Assembly: GCA_016177515.1 (NCBI GenBank)
Contig: JACOUZ010000248.1
Location: forward strand, 1-11,372
Direction: 5' to 3'
Source: Acidobacteriota bacterium
Lineage (GTDB): Bacteria; Acidobacteriota; Polarisedimenticolia; Gp22-AA2
DNA length: 11,372 nucleotides
Below the pieces are notes generated by a model. The model had not been told where the DNA came from, did not search any database, and saw only the letters and a list, made by a program, of their open reading frames with translations. Both the position numbers and the translations under genes were made by a program. Below, piece by piece: positions 1 to 5,646 of this stretch. The first letter of the stretch is position 1. Each line of letters begins with the position of its first letter.

Positions 1-848
1 CCCGTCGCCTTGCCCAGCCGCTCCGACAGCGTGCGCAGGTGGATGGCGCGCGGGTCGATGGTCCGGTAGACGCGGTGCCCGAAGCCGGGGATCTTCTTTT
101 TCTGCAGGAGCTCCGTGCGCACGTGCTCGGCCGCCTTGCTCACCTCGCCGATCGTGCGCAGCATCACCATCACGTCGTGGTTGGCGCCGCCGTGCAGCGG
201 CCCCTTGAGCGTGCCGATGGCGGAGGTGACCGCCGCGTGCAGGTCGGCCAGCGTGCCGGCCGTCACGCGCGCCGCGAACGTGGAGGCGTTGAGCCCGTGG
301 TCCATCTGCAGGATCATCGCCACGTCCAGCGCCCGCGTGCTCAGGTCGTCCGGCTTCCTGCCCGCGAGCATGTTGAGGAAGTTCGCCGCGTGTCCCAGGC
401 CCGGGTCGGGCGGGATCGGGTCCTTCCCCTTGCGCAGCCTCTCGTGGGCGGTGACGATAGTCGGCAGCTGCGCGGTCAGGCGGATGCCCTTGCGCAGGTT
501 CGCCTCGCGCGTCGATTCGTGCACGTCCGGGTCGTGGATCGCCAGGGTGGACACGACGGTCCGCATCATGTCCATCGGCGATGCGTCGCGCGCGAAGCGC
601 CGCAGGACGTCCAGCGCGTCCGGGTGCAGCGCCCGCTGCGACGAGAGATCCCGGCGCGTCTGCTCGAGCTGGCCGCGCGTGGGCAGCTCGCCGTACCACA
701 GGAGGTGCACGACCTCCTCGAACGTGGAGTGCCCGGCCAGGTCGTGGATGGAGTAGCCGCGGTAGCTGAGGCGGCCCTTCTCGCCGTCGATCAGGCTCAG
801 CCCGGTGCGCGCCGCGACGACCCCTTCCAGTCCTTCTTTTGCGAACAC
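1..848 (-). CDS. gltA: Citrate synthase (partial, C-terminus beyond window edge)
   Basis: Condenses acetyl-CoA and oxaloacetate to citrate in the cytoplasm, the entry step of the TCA cycle. The reverse strand reads 282 complete codons of a citrate synthase. Visible motifs are the MDHGLNAST block with His184, GPLHGGAN with His219 and GFGHRVY with His258. The catalytic Asp and the rest of the C-terminus (about 90 residues in the compact bacterial/archaeal form) lie outside the window. I chose GTG at 848 because GAGAGGGG lies a few bases upstream and the protein then begins just before the conserved start of the family, EGVVAARTGLSLIDG. No in-frame ATG is nearby. A TATAAT box lies about 68 nt upstream. 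2-Methylcitrate synthase (PrpC) is the main alternative and cannot be excluded from this fragment. The gene is divergent from the dehydratase gene at 1074. Confidence 0.93.
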   Translation of the reverse strand, partial: MFAKEGLEGVVAARTGLSLIDGEKGRLSYRGYSIHDLAGHSTFEEVVHLLWYGELPTRGQLEQTRRDLSSQRALHPDALDVLRRFARDASPMDMMRTVVSTLAIHDPDVHESTREANLRKGIRLTAQLPTIVTAHERLRKGKDPIPPDPGLGHAANFLNMLAGRKPDDLSTRALDVAMILQMDHGLNASTFAARVTAGTLADLHAAVTSAIGTLKGPLHGGANHDVMVMLRTIGEVSKAAEHVRTELLQKKKIPGFGHRVYRTIDPRAIHLRTLSERLGKAT

Positions 849-915
849 CGCATCCCCTCTCCGCGCTCCCGCGGCCGGCCGGTCGCTCCACCCGCCGACG
901 ATCGTGGTGCCGGAC

Positions 916-921
916 ATTATA
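916..921 (-). promoter_or_regulatory. Candidate -10 box (TATAAT) for citrate synthase
   Basis: A perfect TATAAT on the minus strand stands out in this GC-rich gap, and predicts a start of transcription near 909 and a leader of about 61 nt with the Shine-Dalgarno GAGAGGGG. No good -35 is visible. A perfect 7-bp inverted repeat, GCGGACG/CGTCCGC (943-949 and 963-969), covers the expected -35 region and just upstream, where an activator could bind. Such short repeats are not rare at this GC content. Confidence 0.45.
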
Positions 922-1017
922 AGGCGTTGTCCCCCGGGCAGGGCGGACGATGTGAGCCGGGCCGTCCGCGCATCGGCGGGTGGTCCTGGCGGGGTGGCCG
1001 CGCAGCGGCGGGTGGCC

Positions 1018-1045
1018 TTGCCGGGGCGGCCGGGCATGGTAGAAG
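1018..1045 (+). promoter_or_regulatory. Candidate promoter of the threonine/serine dehydratase gene
   Basis: TTGCCG (1018-1023) and TAGAAG (1040-1045, preceded by TGG as in an extended -10) are 16 nt apart. The predicted start near 1052 gives a leader of about 22 nt. That leader folds as CGCGCG (1053-1058) against CGCGCG (1064-1069), with the weak Shine-Dalgarno GAGG (1060-1063) mostly in the loop. Confidence 0.35.
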
Positions 1046-1073
1046 ATACGGGCGCGCGCGAGGCGCGCGTCTC

Positions 1074-2060
1074 ATGACGGATGTCGCCGGATTCGAGAAG
1101 GAGGAGCTGGGCCCCGCGGAGCTGCGCGAGGCGCGTCCGCGCGTCGCCCACAATGCGCGCGTCACCCCCCTGCTGGTGTCGGAGGTGCTCTCCGAGCGCG
1201 CCGGCCACCGGGTGGCGCTGAAGTGCGAGAATCTCCAGGCCGGCGGCGCCTTCAAGATGCGCGGCGCGACGAACTTCATCGCCCGCCTCGCTCCGGACGA
1301 GAGGGCGCGCGGCGTGATCACCTACTCCTCCGGCAACCACGCCATCGCCGTGGCCCACGCCGCCCGCCGCGCCGGGACCCGCGCTGTCGTCGTCATGCCG
1401 AGGACGGCCCCCGCGCTGAAGCGGGAGCGCGTGCGCGGCCTCGGGGCCGAGGTGGACCTGGCCGGCACCACGTCGCTCGAAAGGAAGGAGCGCGCCGAGG
1501 CTCTGCAAAAGGAGCGCGGGCTCGTCATGGTGCCCCCCTTCGACCACCCGTGGATCATCGCCGGCCAATCGACGTGCGGAGTCGAGGTCCTCGAGCAGAT
1601 GCCGGACGCCGGCACCGTCCTGGTGCCGGTCGGAGGCGGCGGGCTGATTTCGGGGGTCGCCCTGGCCTGCGCCTACCACCGGGCCGGCATCCGGGTCATC
1701 GGCGTCGAGCCGGAGGGAGCGGCCAAGATGGCGGCGTCCCTCAGGGCGGGAGCGCCGGTGACCCTCCCCTCGGCCCGGTCCATCGCCGACGGGCTCGTGC
1801 CTTCCCGCCCGGGAGACCTCACCTTCGCCATCACCCGCTCCCTGGTGGCCGACGTGGTGACCGTAGCGGACGAGGCGATCCGGGAGGCGGCGGTTTTTCT
1901 CCTGAAATCCGAGCACCTGCTGGTGGAGTGGAGCGGCGCGGTCGGCGTCGCGGCCCTGCTGTCGGGCGCGGCCCGGACGTTCGAGGTCCCGACGGCGGTC
2001 GTGCTGAGCGGCGGGAACGCCGACCCGGCGATCCTGCTGGGGCTCGGGGAGGCTCCTTAG
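1074..2060 (+). CDS. PLP-dependent threonine/serine dehydratase family protein
   Basis: A fold-type II PLP enzyme, 328 aa, that probably deaminates L-threonine or L-serine to the 2-oxo acid and ammonia in the cytoplasm. Lys61 in GGAFKMRGA is the expected Schiff-base lysine. SSGNHA (85-90) holds the cofactor, GGGGLISG (187-194) is the phosphate-binding glycine loop, and SGGN (312-315) is the C-terminal motif near the pyridine nitrogen. There is no C-terminal ACT domain, so it resembles catabolic TdcB-type dehydratase or serine racemase more than isoleucine-regulated biosynthetic IlvA. The usual AGQGT reads AGQST (Ser166), a small oddity. The start at 1074 is the first ATG that leaves a normal family N-terminus; the open frame continues far upstream only because it is antisense to citrate synthase. 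Substrate (threonine, serine, 3-hydroxyaspartate) cannot be fixed from sequence alone. Confidence 0.88.
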   Translation: MTDVAGFEKEELGPAELREARPRVAHNARVTPLLVSEVLSERAGHRVALKCENLQAGGAFKMRGATNFIARLAPDERARGVITYSSGNHAIAVAHAARRAGTRAVVVMPRTAPALKRERVRGLGAEVDLAGTTSLERKERAEALQKERGLVMVPPFDHPWIIAGQSTCGVEVLEQMPDAGTVLVPVGGGGLISGVALACAYHRAGIRVIGVEPEGAAKMAASLRAGAPVTLPSARSIADGLVPSRPGDLTFAITRSLVADVVTVADEAIREAAVFLLKSEHLLVEWSGAVGVAALLSGAARTFEVPTAVVLSGGNADPAILLGLGEAP

Positions 2061-2075
2061 ACGCCCGGGCCCGGC

Positions 2076-2113
2076 GCTCCGTATTCAGGAGGACGCGGAG
2101 CCCCTGCCGGGGC
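2076..2113 (+). terminator. Weak hairpins after the dehydratase gene
   Basis: Two competing short stems follow the stop codon: GCTCCG (2076-2081) with CGGAGC (2096-2101), and GCCCC (2100-2104) with GGGGC (2109-2113) around a TGCC loop. Neither has a T-run, so this is only a possible terminator ahead of the pseudopilin promoter. Confidence 0.2.
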
Positions 2114-2122
2114 CCATGCGCG

Positions 2123-2131
2123 TGCTAGACT
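2123..2131 (+). promoter_or_regulatory. Candidate extended -10 (TGCTAGACT) for the pseudopilin gene
   Basis: TG-C-TAGACT resembles an extended -10 box and lies 28 nt before the ATG at 2160. Predicted transcription from about 2138 gives a leader of about 22 nt carrying GGAGGG (2145-2150), 9 nt before the start. No clear -35 is seen, as is common when an extended -10 is used. The same TAGACT hexamer lies before the ABC-F gene at 11244. Confidence 0.4.
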
Positions 2132-2159
2132 AACCGGCCTTCCCGGAGGGATCCGAGGG

Positions 2160-2654
2160 ATGCAAGCGCCAGGCGCGGGGAATTCAAACCGGAGACGCGG
2201 CGGCCGGCGGAGACAGGCCGGCTTCACGCTCATCGAGCTACTGATCGTCGTCGCGATCATCGGCCTCATCGCCGCGATCGCCATCCCCAACCTGCGCAGC
2301 GCCATGAACAAGGCGAAGCAGGGGCGCACCCTGGCCGACATGCGGGCCATCGGCTCGGCCCTCGAGACCTACGCCGTGGACAACAACACCTACCCGCGGA
2401 GCCTGAGCGACGCCAACGCCGCCGCGCTCAGCTCGTTCCTGTCGCGCTACCTGCGCTCGGTCCCGCCGAACGACGGCTGGAACAACCCGTGGCACGTCGA
2501 CACCAACTCCGCCGGCACGGTTTACACCATCACCAGCCATGGCGCCGACGGCGTCGCCGGCACCAATCCCGGCGGCGCCACTGCCGACTTCAACTGCGAC
2601 ATCATTTATACCAACAACGCCTTCTACCAGTACCCGCAGGGAGCGCAGCAGTAA
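2160..2654 (+). CDS. GspG-like type II secretion pseudopilin (orphan)
   Basis: A 164-aa type IV pilin-like protein. It has a basic leader of 21 residues ending in Gly21, then the prepilin peptidase site and hydrophobic helix starting FTLIELLIVVAIIGLIAAIA, with Phe as +1 and Glu as +5 (residue 26). The mature protein would be inserted in the inner membrane and assembled into a pseudopilus. The C-terminal part, with PPNDGWNNPWHV, SHGADGVAG and a following Asp, looks like the GspG globular domain with its calcium loop (loop assignment inferred). The leader is longer than the usual 6-10 residues but no internal start exists, and GGAGGG precedes the ATG. No gspD, E, F or peptidase gene is nearby, so it is an orphan. 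It could instead belong to a minor type IVa pilin set. Confidence 0.85.
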   Translation: MQAPGAGNSNRRRGGRRRQAGFTLIELLIVVAIIGLIAAIAIPNLRSAMNKAKQGRTLADMRAIGSALETYAVDNNTYPRSLSDANAAALSSFLSRYLRSVPPNDGWNNPWHVDTNSAGTVYTITSHGADGVAGTNPGGATADFNCDIIYTNNAFYQYPQGAQQ

Positions 2655-2665
2655 GACGCCCTTCG

Positions 2666-2691
2666 GCTCCCGGCCGGGCGGGCGGGGGAGC
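2666..2691. terminator. Hairpin between convergent pseudopilin and tenA genes
   Basis: GCTCCC (2666-2671) and GGGAGC (2686-2691) form a 6-bp stem around a 14-nt GC-rich loop in the 40-bp gap between two convergent stop codons. There is no T-run on either strand. It may end transcription in both directions, but the call rests mainly on position. Confidence 0.35.
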
Positions 2692-2694
2692 ACG

Positions 2695-3366
2695 TCAGGG
2701 CGCCGGGCCCCCTTCCATCCCGTACGCCATGTCCCAGAAACGGACCTCGTGCTCGCTGGCGGCCATGAAGATCTCCTCCAACCGTCTCTGCTCCGCCCCG
2801 GAGAGCGATTCGGAGAGAAGATCGAGCAGCCCGCGCAGCCAGTCCGCGTAGGCGGAAAACTCGGGAGACGAGTAGGTCCTGATCCACTCCCGGTACCGGT
2901 CGTCGGCGGGCGGGGCCGGCCGGGCCGCCAGGCGCGAGGCGATCTCGGAGTACCCCCAGGCGCACGGCAGGAGGGCCGCGACGATGGCGGCCAGCGGCCC
3001 TTCGTAGGCGATCCGCACCAGGAAATCGGCGTAGGCGCGGGTCGCCGGCAGCGGCACGGCGGCTTCCAGATCGTCGGCGCCGAGACCGAACTGTGCGGCG
3101 TACCGCCGGTGCAGCCCCATCTCGGTCCGCAGGGTCGACTGCAGAAGTTCGGCGAAGCGCTGCATGCCCTCGAGATCCTCCGCGCGCGCCGCCGCCAGGG
3201 CAACCACGCGGCAGTACTCCATCAGGAACAGGTAGTCCTGCCGCAGCCACACCTGGAAGCGCGCGGGATCGAGCGTGCCGTCGCCGAGCCCCTCGACGAA
3301 CGGGTGCGAGAGCTCGCGCTCCCAAGCAGGCGCCGCCCGCTCACGCAGCCTGGCGCTCATGCTCAT
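2695..3366 (-). CDS. tenA: TenA family thiaminase II / aminopyrimidine aminohydrolase
   Basis: Probably hydrolyses aminopyrimidine breakdown products of thiamine to HMP for vitamin B1 salvage, in the cytoplasm. The 223-aa all-helical protein starts with LRERAAPAWERELSHPFVEGLG, then QDYLFLMEY with Asp44 and Tyr45, then LLPCAWGYSEI with Cys135 at the position of the family's catalytic cysteine. EHEVRFWDMAY near the C-terminus holds the likely catalytic glutamate (Glu207). The cysteine marks it as the classic TenA_C type, not a PqqC-like relative. I chose ATG at 3366 because AGGAGGG lies 7 nt upstream; a second ATG follows two codons later. The open frame extends 46 codons further upstream, but that part has no family similarity and covers the promoter. 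No other thi genes are in the window, and the short leader shows no TPP riboswitch motif. Confidence 0.92.
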   Translation of the reverse strand: MSMSARLRERAAPAWERELSHPFVEGLGDGTLDPARFQVWLRQDYLFLMEYCRVVALAAARAEDLEGMQRFAELLQSTLRTEMGLHRRYAAQFGLGADDLEAAVPLPATRAYADFLVRIAYEGPLAAIVAALLPCAWGYSEIASRLAARPAPPADDRYREWIRTYSSPEFSAYADWLRGLLDLLSESLSGAEQRRLEEIFMAASEHEVRFWDMAYGMEGGPAP

Positions 3367-3380
3367 CGTGGGACCCTCCT

Positions 3381-3414
3381 GGGAGCCCGGCCGCACAGCA
3401 TCGGCCCTGCTCCC
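3381..3414 (-). promoter_or_regulatory. Two-stem hairpin forming most of the tenA 5' leader
   Basis: On the minus strand GGGAGC pairs with GCTCCC (outer 6 bp) and GGCCG with CGGCC (inner 5 bp), separated by a symmetric 2x2 internal loop (AG/GG), with an 8-nt apical loop ATGCTGTG. It begins at the predicted transcription start and ends directly before the Shine-Dalgarno AGGAGGG. It could stabilise the mRNA 5' end or control translation. Confidence 0.45.
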
Positions 3415-3420
3415 GGGGGC

Positions 3421-3426
3421 ATTGTA
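3421..3426 (-). promoter_or_regulatory. Candidate -10 box (TACAAT) for tenA
   Basis: TACAAT on the minus strand matches the -10 consensus at five of six positions and places the start near 3414, giving a leader of about 48 nt. No convincing -35 is visible at 16-18 nt. The same hexamer serves the fumarase and AtoE genes at 9755-9767. Confidence 0.45.
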
Positions 3427-3445
3427 GCGCGCCCTCCGCTCTCTC

Positions 3446-3475
3446 TTGCCGAGAGCCGGAGCTTCGCAGTAAGGT
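3446..3475 (+). promoter_or_regulatory. Weak candidate promoter of the BON / ParB-fold unit
   Basis: TTGCCG (3446-3451) and TAAGGT (3470-3475) are 18 nt apart; the -10 is poor. The predicted start near 3482 lies inside the inverted repeat 3478-3506. This region is shared with the divergent tenA promoter. Confidence 0.25.
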
Positions 3476-3477
3476 GT

Positions 3478-3506
3478 CCATGGTGGTGCGGACCTTACCA
3501 CCATGG
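3478..3506. promoter_or_regulatory. Perfect 10-bp inverted repeat before the BON gene
   Basis: CCATGGTGGT (3478-3487) and ACCACCATGG (3497-3506) are exact reverse complements around the 9-nt spacer GCGGACCTT, with G-T wobbles possible on both sides. The right arm overlaps the first bases of the Shine-Dalgarno region GGGAGG (3505-3510), 12 nt before the ATG. It may be a protein operator over the transcription start or an RNA hairpin that hides the ribosome site. Confidence 0.6.
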
Positions 3507-3518
3507 GAGGGAGAGACG

Positions 3519-3854
3519 ATGACTCGCCCGAAAACTCGAGTGCGCCGGTTTTCCGTACCCCTGATCTTCTGCGCCCTGGCCTGGGGCCTCATGGCCGGAC
3601 CTCCGGAGGCGCGGGCGGACGAGTGCCGGGACGCGCTGATCACCGCCTCGGTGAAGGCGCGCCTCATGTCCGACGACGTGATCGGCGCCTTCAAGATCAA
3701 TGTGGACACGGACGAGTGCGTCGTCACCCTCAACGGCTGCGCGGACTCCCGCGACCAGATCAAGCGGGCGCGCAACCTGGCGAAAAGGGTCAAGCACGTC
3801 AGGGCGGTCAAGAACAACCTGACGGTCTGTCCCGCCGAGGACGAGGACGAGTAG
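3519..3854 (+). CDS. Exported BON-domain protein with four cysteines
   Basis: A small secreted protein of 111 aa. Residues 1-33 are a Sec signal peptide: basic MTRPKTRVRR, hydrophobic core and an AlaArgAla cleavage site before Asp34. The remaining 78 residues are one BON domain (helix ITASVKARLMSDDVI, strand GAFKINVDTDECVVTLNG, helix IKRARNLAKRV, strand VRAVKNNLTV). BON domains are known from periplasmic OsmY-like proteins and are thought to bind membranes or other surfaces. Odd here are Cys36, Cys67, Cys74 and Cys104 in the mature part, allowing two disulfides. The tail is acidic (EDEDE). The ATG follows GGGAGGGAG. The ParB-fold gene starts 4 nt after the stop, so the two are probably cotranscribed. 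Exact role unknown. Confidence 0.82.
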   Translation: MTRPKTRVRRFSVPLIFCALAWGLMAGPPEARADECRDALITASVKARLMSDDVIGAFKINVDTDECVVTLNGCADSRDQIKRARNLAKRVKHVRAVKNNLTVCPAEDEDE

Positions 3855-3858
3855 CGTC

Positions 3859-4773
3859 ATGGCGCGTCTCGGGTTCGCCGTCTACCCCGAAGACCAGGAG
3901 CCGCCGGCCGAGGTGCTGCGGCTCGCCGAGTCGATCGAGAAGGACGGCGGCTGCCCCCTCGCCGCCTACAGGGAGCCGGTCGGGGATCACTGGCAGATTT
4001 TCGCCCTGCTGCCCGCCGCCAGGGTGCAGCCGACCCCCTACCAGCGCGACCTCTCGAAGGCGCACGCCGAACGCCTGCTCCGGGTCATCAAAAAGATCGA
4101 TCGGTTCATCGATCCGGTCGTGGCGATCCGGGCGGACGGCACCTACTGGACCCCGAACGGCAACCACCGCCGCCACGTCCTGGAGAAACTGAAGGCCGCC
4201 TTCGTCCCCGCCATTGTCATTCCGGAGGCCGAGGTCGCCTTCCAGATTCTCGCCCTCAACACGGAGAAGGCGCACAACCTCAAGGAGAAGTCGCTCGAGG
4301 TGATCAGGATGTACAGGGGCCTGATCGAGCAGGGGGTGAAGCGCGACGAGGAGGAGTACGCCTTCCAGTTCGAGGAGTCCTGCTTCGTCACGCTGGGGCT
4401 CCTGTACGAAAAGTTCCCCCGTTTCGCCGGCGGCGCCTTCTCCCCCATCCTGCGGCGGGTCGATCGCTTCCTGAAGTCATCCCTGAAGGCGGGCTACGCC
4501 ACTCGGCAGGAGCGCGCCGGCCGGGTCGAAGAGGCCGACGGCCATCTCAAGGGAATCGTCGACAGGCTGAAGCGGCGGGGGATCAACCACCCGTTCGTCA
4601 AGAACTTCGTCATGGCGCGGTGCAACCCGCTGACGCGGGCGCGCAAGACCCTCCCGGGATTCGACCAGGCGATGGAGAAGCTGATCGCCGCCCTGCAGGC
4701 GTTCGACGTGAACAAGATCCGGCAGGAGGACATCGCCCGCTCGGCGGTGATGTCCGCCCCGCCGCCGTCCTGA
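3859..4773 (+). CDS. ParB/sulfiredoxin-fold protein without a visible DNA-binding helix-turn-helix
   Basis: A 304-aa cytoplasmic protein. Residues about 56-155 look like a ParB N-terminal domain: QPTPYQRDLS (57-66) resembles ParB box I, TPNGNHRRHV (98-107) takes the place of the GERR box, VPAIVIP follows, then LNTEKAHNLKEKSLEV in place of ENLQREDLNPLEEA. In chromosomal ParB the GERR box binds CTP; in sulfiredoxin and the ParB-fold serine kinases an HR-containing loop binds nucleotide phosphate. GNHRR looks between the two. I see no typical helix-turn-helix in the helical C-terminal half and no ParA gene beside it, so a segregation role is doubtful. Residues 1-50 form an extra N-terminal part that I do not recognise. 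Four nt from the BON gene stop, with a weak ribosome site, suggests translational coupling. Function unknown. Confidence 0.72.
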   Translation: MARLGFAVYPEDQEPPAEVLRLAESIEKDGGCPLAAYREPVGDHWQIFALLPAARVQPTPYQRDLSKAHAERLLRVIKKIDRFIDPVVAIRADGTYWTPNGNHRRHVLEKLKAAFVPAIVIPEAEVAFQILALNTEKAHNLKEKSLEVIRMYRGLIEQGVKRDEEEYAFQFEESCFVTLGLLYEKFPRFAGGAFSPILRRVDRFLKSSLKAGYATRQERAGRVEEADGHLKGIVDRLKRRGINHPFVKNFVMARCNPLTRARKTLPGFDQAMEKLIAALQAFDVNKIRQEDIARSAVMSAPPPS

Positions 4774-4822
4774 GGGCGGCCGCCCCTTCACGCTTGCGTC
4801 GGGCGGCCGCCTCCGGCCGCTC
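4774..4822. terminator. Nested hairpins between convergent ParB-fold and DUF1326 genes
   Basis: The 11-mer GGGCGGCCGCC occurs at 4774-4784 and 4801-4811. Its inner 10 bases are self-palindromic, so the copies can pair as a 10-bp stem with a loop that holds ACGC-TT-GCGT. The second copy can instead pair with 4814-4822 (GCGGCCG with CGGCCGC around CCTC). No T-run follows on either strand. The region fills the whole 50-bp gap and is probably a bidirectional terminator. Confidence 0.5.
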
Positions 4823-4823
4823 C

Positions 4824-5555
4824 CTACCTGCCGGCCTTGGCGGCCGGCCCGGAGTCCTTCGAGCTGGAGTCGATGGTGATCATGAAGCCGTTCGTGCCCC
4901 TGTACTCGAACTGCTTGTCACCCGCCCGGTAGGCCTCGACGACGTTCGGCATCAGGATGAAGCCGTCGTTGCGCGGCACCCCCCAGTACTTGAGGTTCCT
5001 GATGACGACCGGCTCGTTCGTGTTCCCCTGGAAGCGCTTGAGGACCACTTCGCCGGACTTGCCGCCGTCAAGCAGGGCCCGCGCCTCGTCCTTGCCGGCC
5101 GTCCACGACATGTCCCCCTCGGCCGTGGTCAGCGAGTTCCACTTGACCGGGTAGACGCTGCCCAGGATCGTGGCGATCGCGTCGCGCTGTTCTTTGGTGG
5201 TGGCGCGGTCGAAGGTCACCACGGCCCAGTCCATCATCCCCTTGGAGAAATCGCCGCCCAGATCCCCGGCGACCCAGAACTTGGCGCCGTCGAGCTTGAC
5301 GGTTCCGAAGCTCCCCTTGTTGACCTTGAACGCGTTGTTGAACTTGCAATAGTGCCCTCCGGCCTCGCCGTGCTCGCCGGCCGGGTGGCTGTTGAAATAG
5401 CACTGGCAGAACATCGGGCAGGAGCACGCCTCGATGATCGTGGCGTTGAAATTCCAGGCGGGCGAGACAGCCGCCGGCGGCGCCGGAGCTCCCGCGATCG
5501 CGACGACGGCGCACAGCAAGGCGACAACGGCGGCAGCTAGAGCCGTATGTTTCAT
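4824..5555 (-). CDS. Exported DUF1326 family protein, cysteine-rich N-terminus
   Basis: A 243-aa protein with a Sec signal peptide (MKHT, a hydrophobic stretch to about residue 22, likely cut after AIAGA). There is no lipobox cysteine. The mature part matches the DUF1326 pattern: an N-terminal Trp-rich strand, then the motif C44-S-C46-PMF-C50-Q-C52 and a further Cys70, followed by a beta-rich body including KFWVAGDLGGDFS and VYPVKWNSL. The family has no established function; the spacing of cysteines suggests metal binding or disulfides outside the cytoplasm (inference). The ATG follows AAAGGGGG at suitable distance. The gene is monocistronic: convergent with the ParB-fold gene and divergent from the glycosyltransferase gene, with overlapping promoters. 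Confidence 0.8.
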   Translation of the reverse strand: MKHTALAAAVVALLCAVVAIAGAPAPPAAVSPAWNFNATIIEACSCPMFCQCYFNSHPAGEHGEAGGHYCKFNNAFKVNKGSFGTVKLDGAKFWVAGDLGGDFSKGMMDWAVVTFDRATTKEQRDAIATILGSVYPVKWNSLTTAEGDMSWTAGKDEARALLDGGKSGEVVLKRFQGNTNEPVVIRNLKYWGVPRNDGFILMPNVVEAYRAGDKQFEYRGTNGFMITIDSSSKDSGPAAKAGR

Positions 5556-5604
5556 GGATACACCCCCTTTTGAGAATCCCGAATCACGACAGGTCGGCTG
5601 CCGT

Positions 5605-5633
5605 AGTAAAGATCAACCCTCCGCCCGAGTCAA
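5605..5633 (-). promoter_or_regulatory. Promoter of the DUF1326 gene
   Basis: On the minus strand TTGACT (5633-5628) and TTTACT (5610-5605) are separated by 17 nt, the best sigma-70-type match in the window. Transcription would start near 5598, with a leader of about 43 nt carrying AAAGGGGG. Its -35 is two bases from the opposing -10 of the glycosyltransferase gene (5635-5640). Confidence 0.6.
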
Positions 5634-5634
5634 G

Positions 5635-5640
5635 TATCCT
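5635..5640 (+). promoter_or_regulatory. Candidate -10 (TATCCT) for a leaderless glycosyltransferase mRNA
   Basis: TATCCT ends 6 nt before the GTG at 5647, so transcription would begin at or next to the start codon. The intervening ACCCCC has no Shine-Dalgarno character. No clear -35 was found. Confidence 0.4.
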
Positions 5641-5646
5641 ACCCCC

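Noticed and set aside
39..1073. Upstream extension of the dehydratase frame
   Set aside because: This part is antisense to citrate synthase and has no PLP-enzyme similarity; the real start is ATG 1074.
3367..3470. TPP riboswitch before tenA
   Set aside because: No CUGAGA-type or other conserved TPP elements are seen, and the predicted leader of about 48 nt is too short.
4620..5540. Long plus-strand open frame (306 codons) across the ParB-fold gene end and the DUF1326 gene
   Set aside because: It is antisense to DUF1326, which has a signal peptide, cysteine motif, promoter and ribosome site. The translation is low-complexity Arg/Gly/Ala typical of GC-rich shadows.
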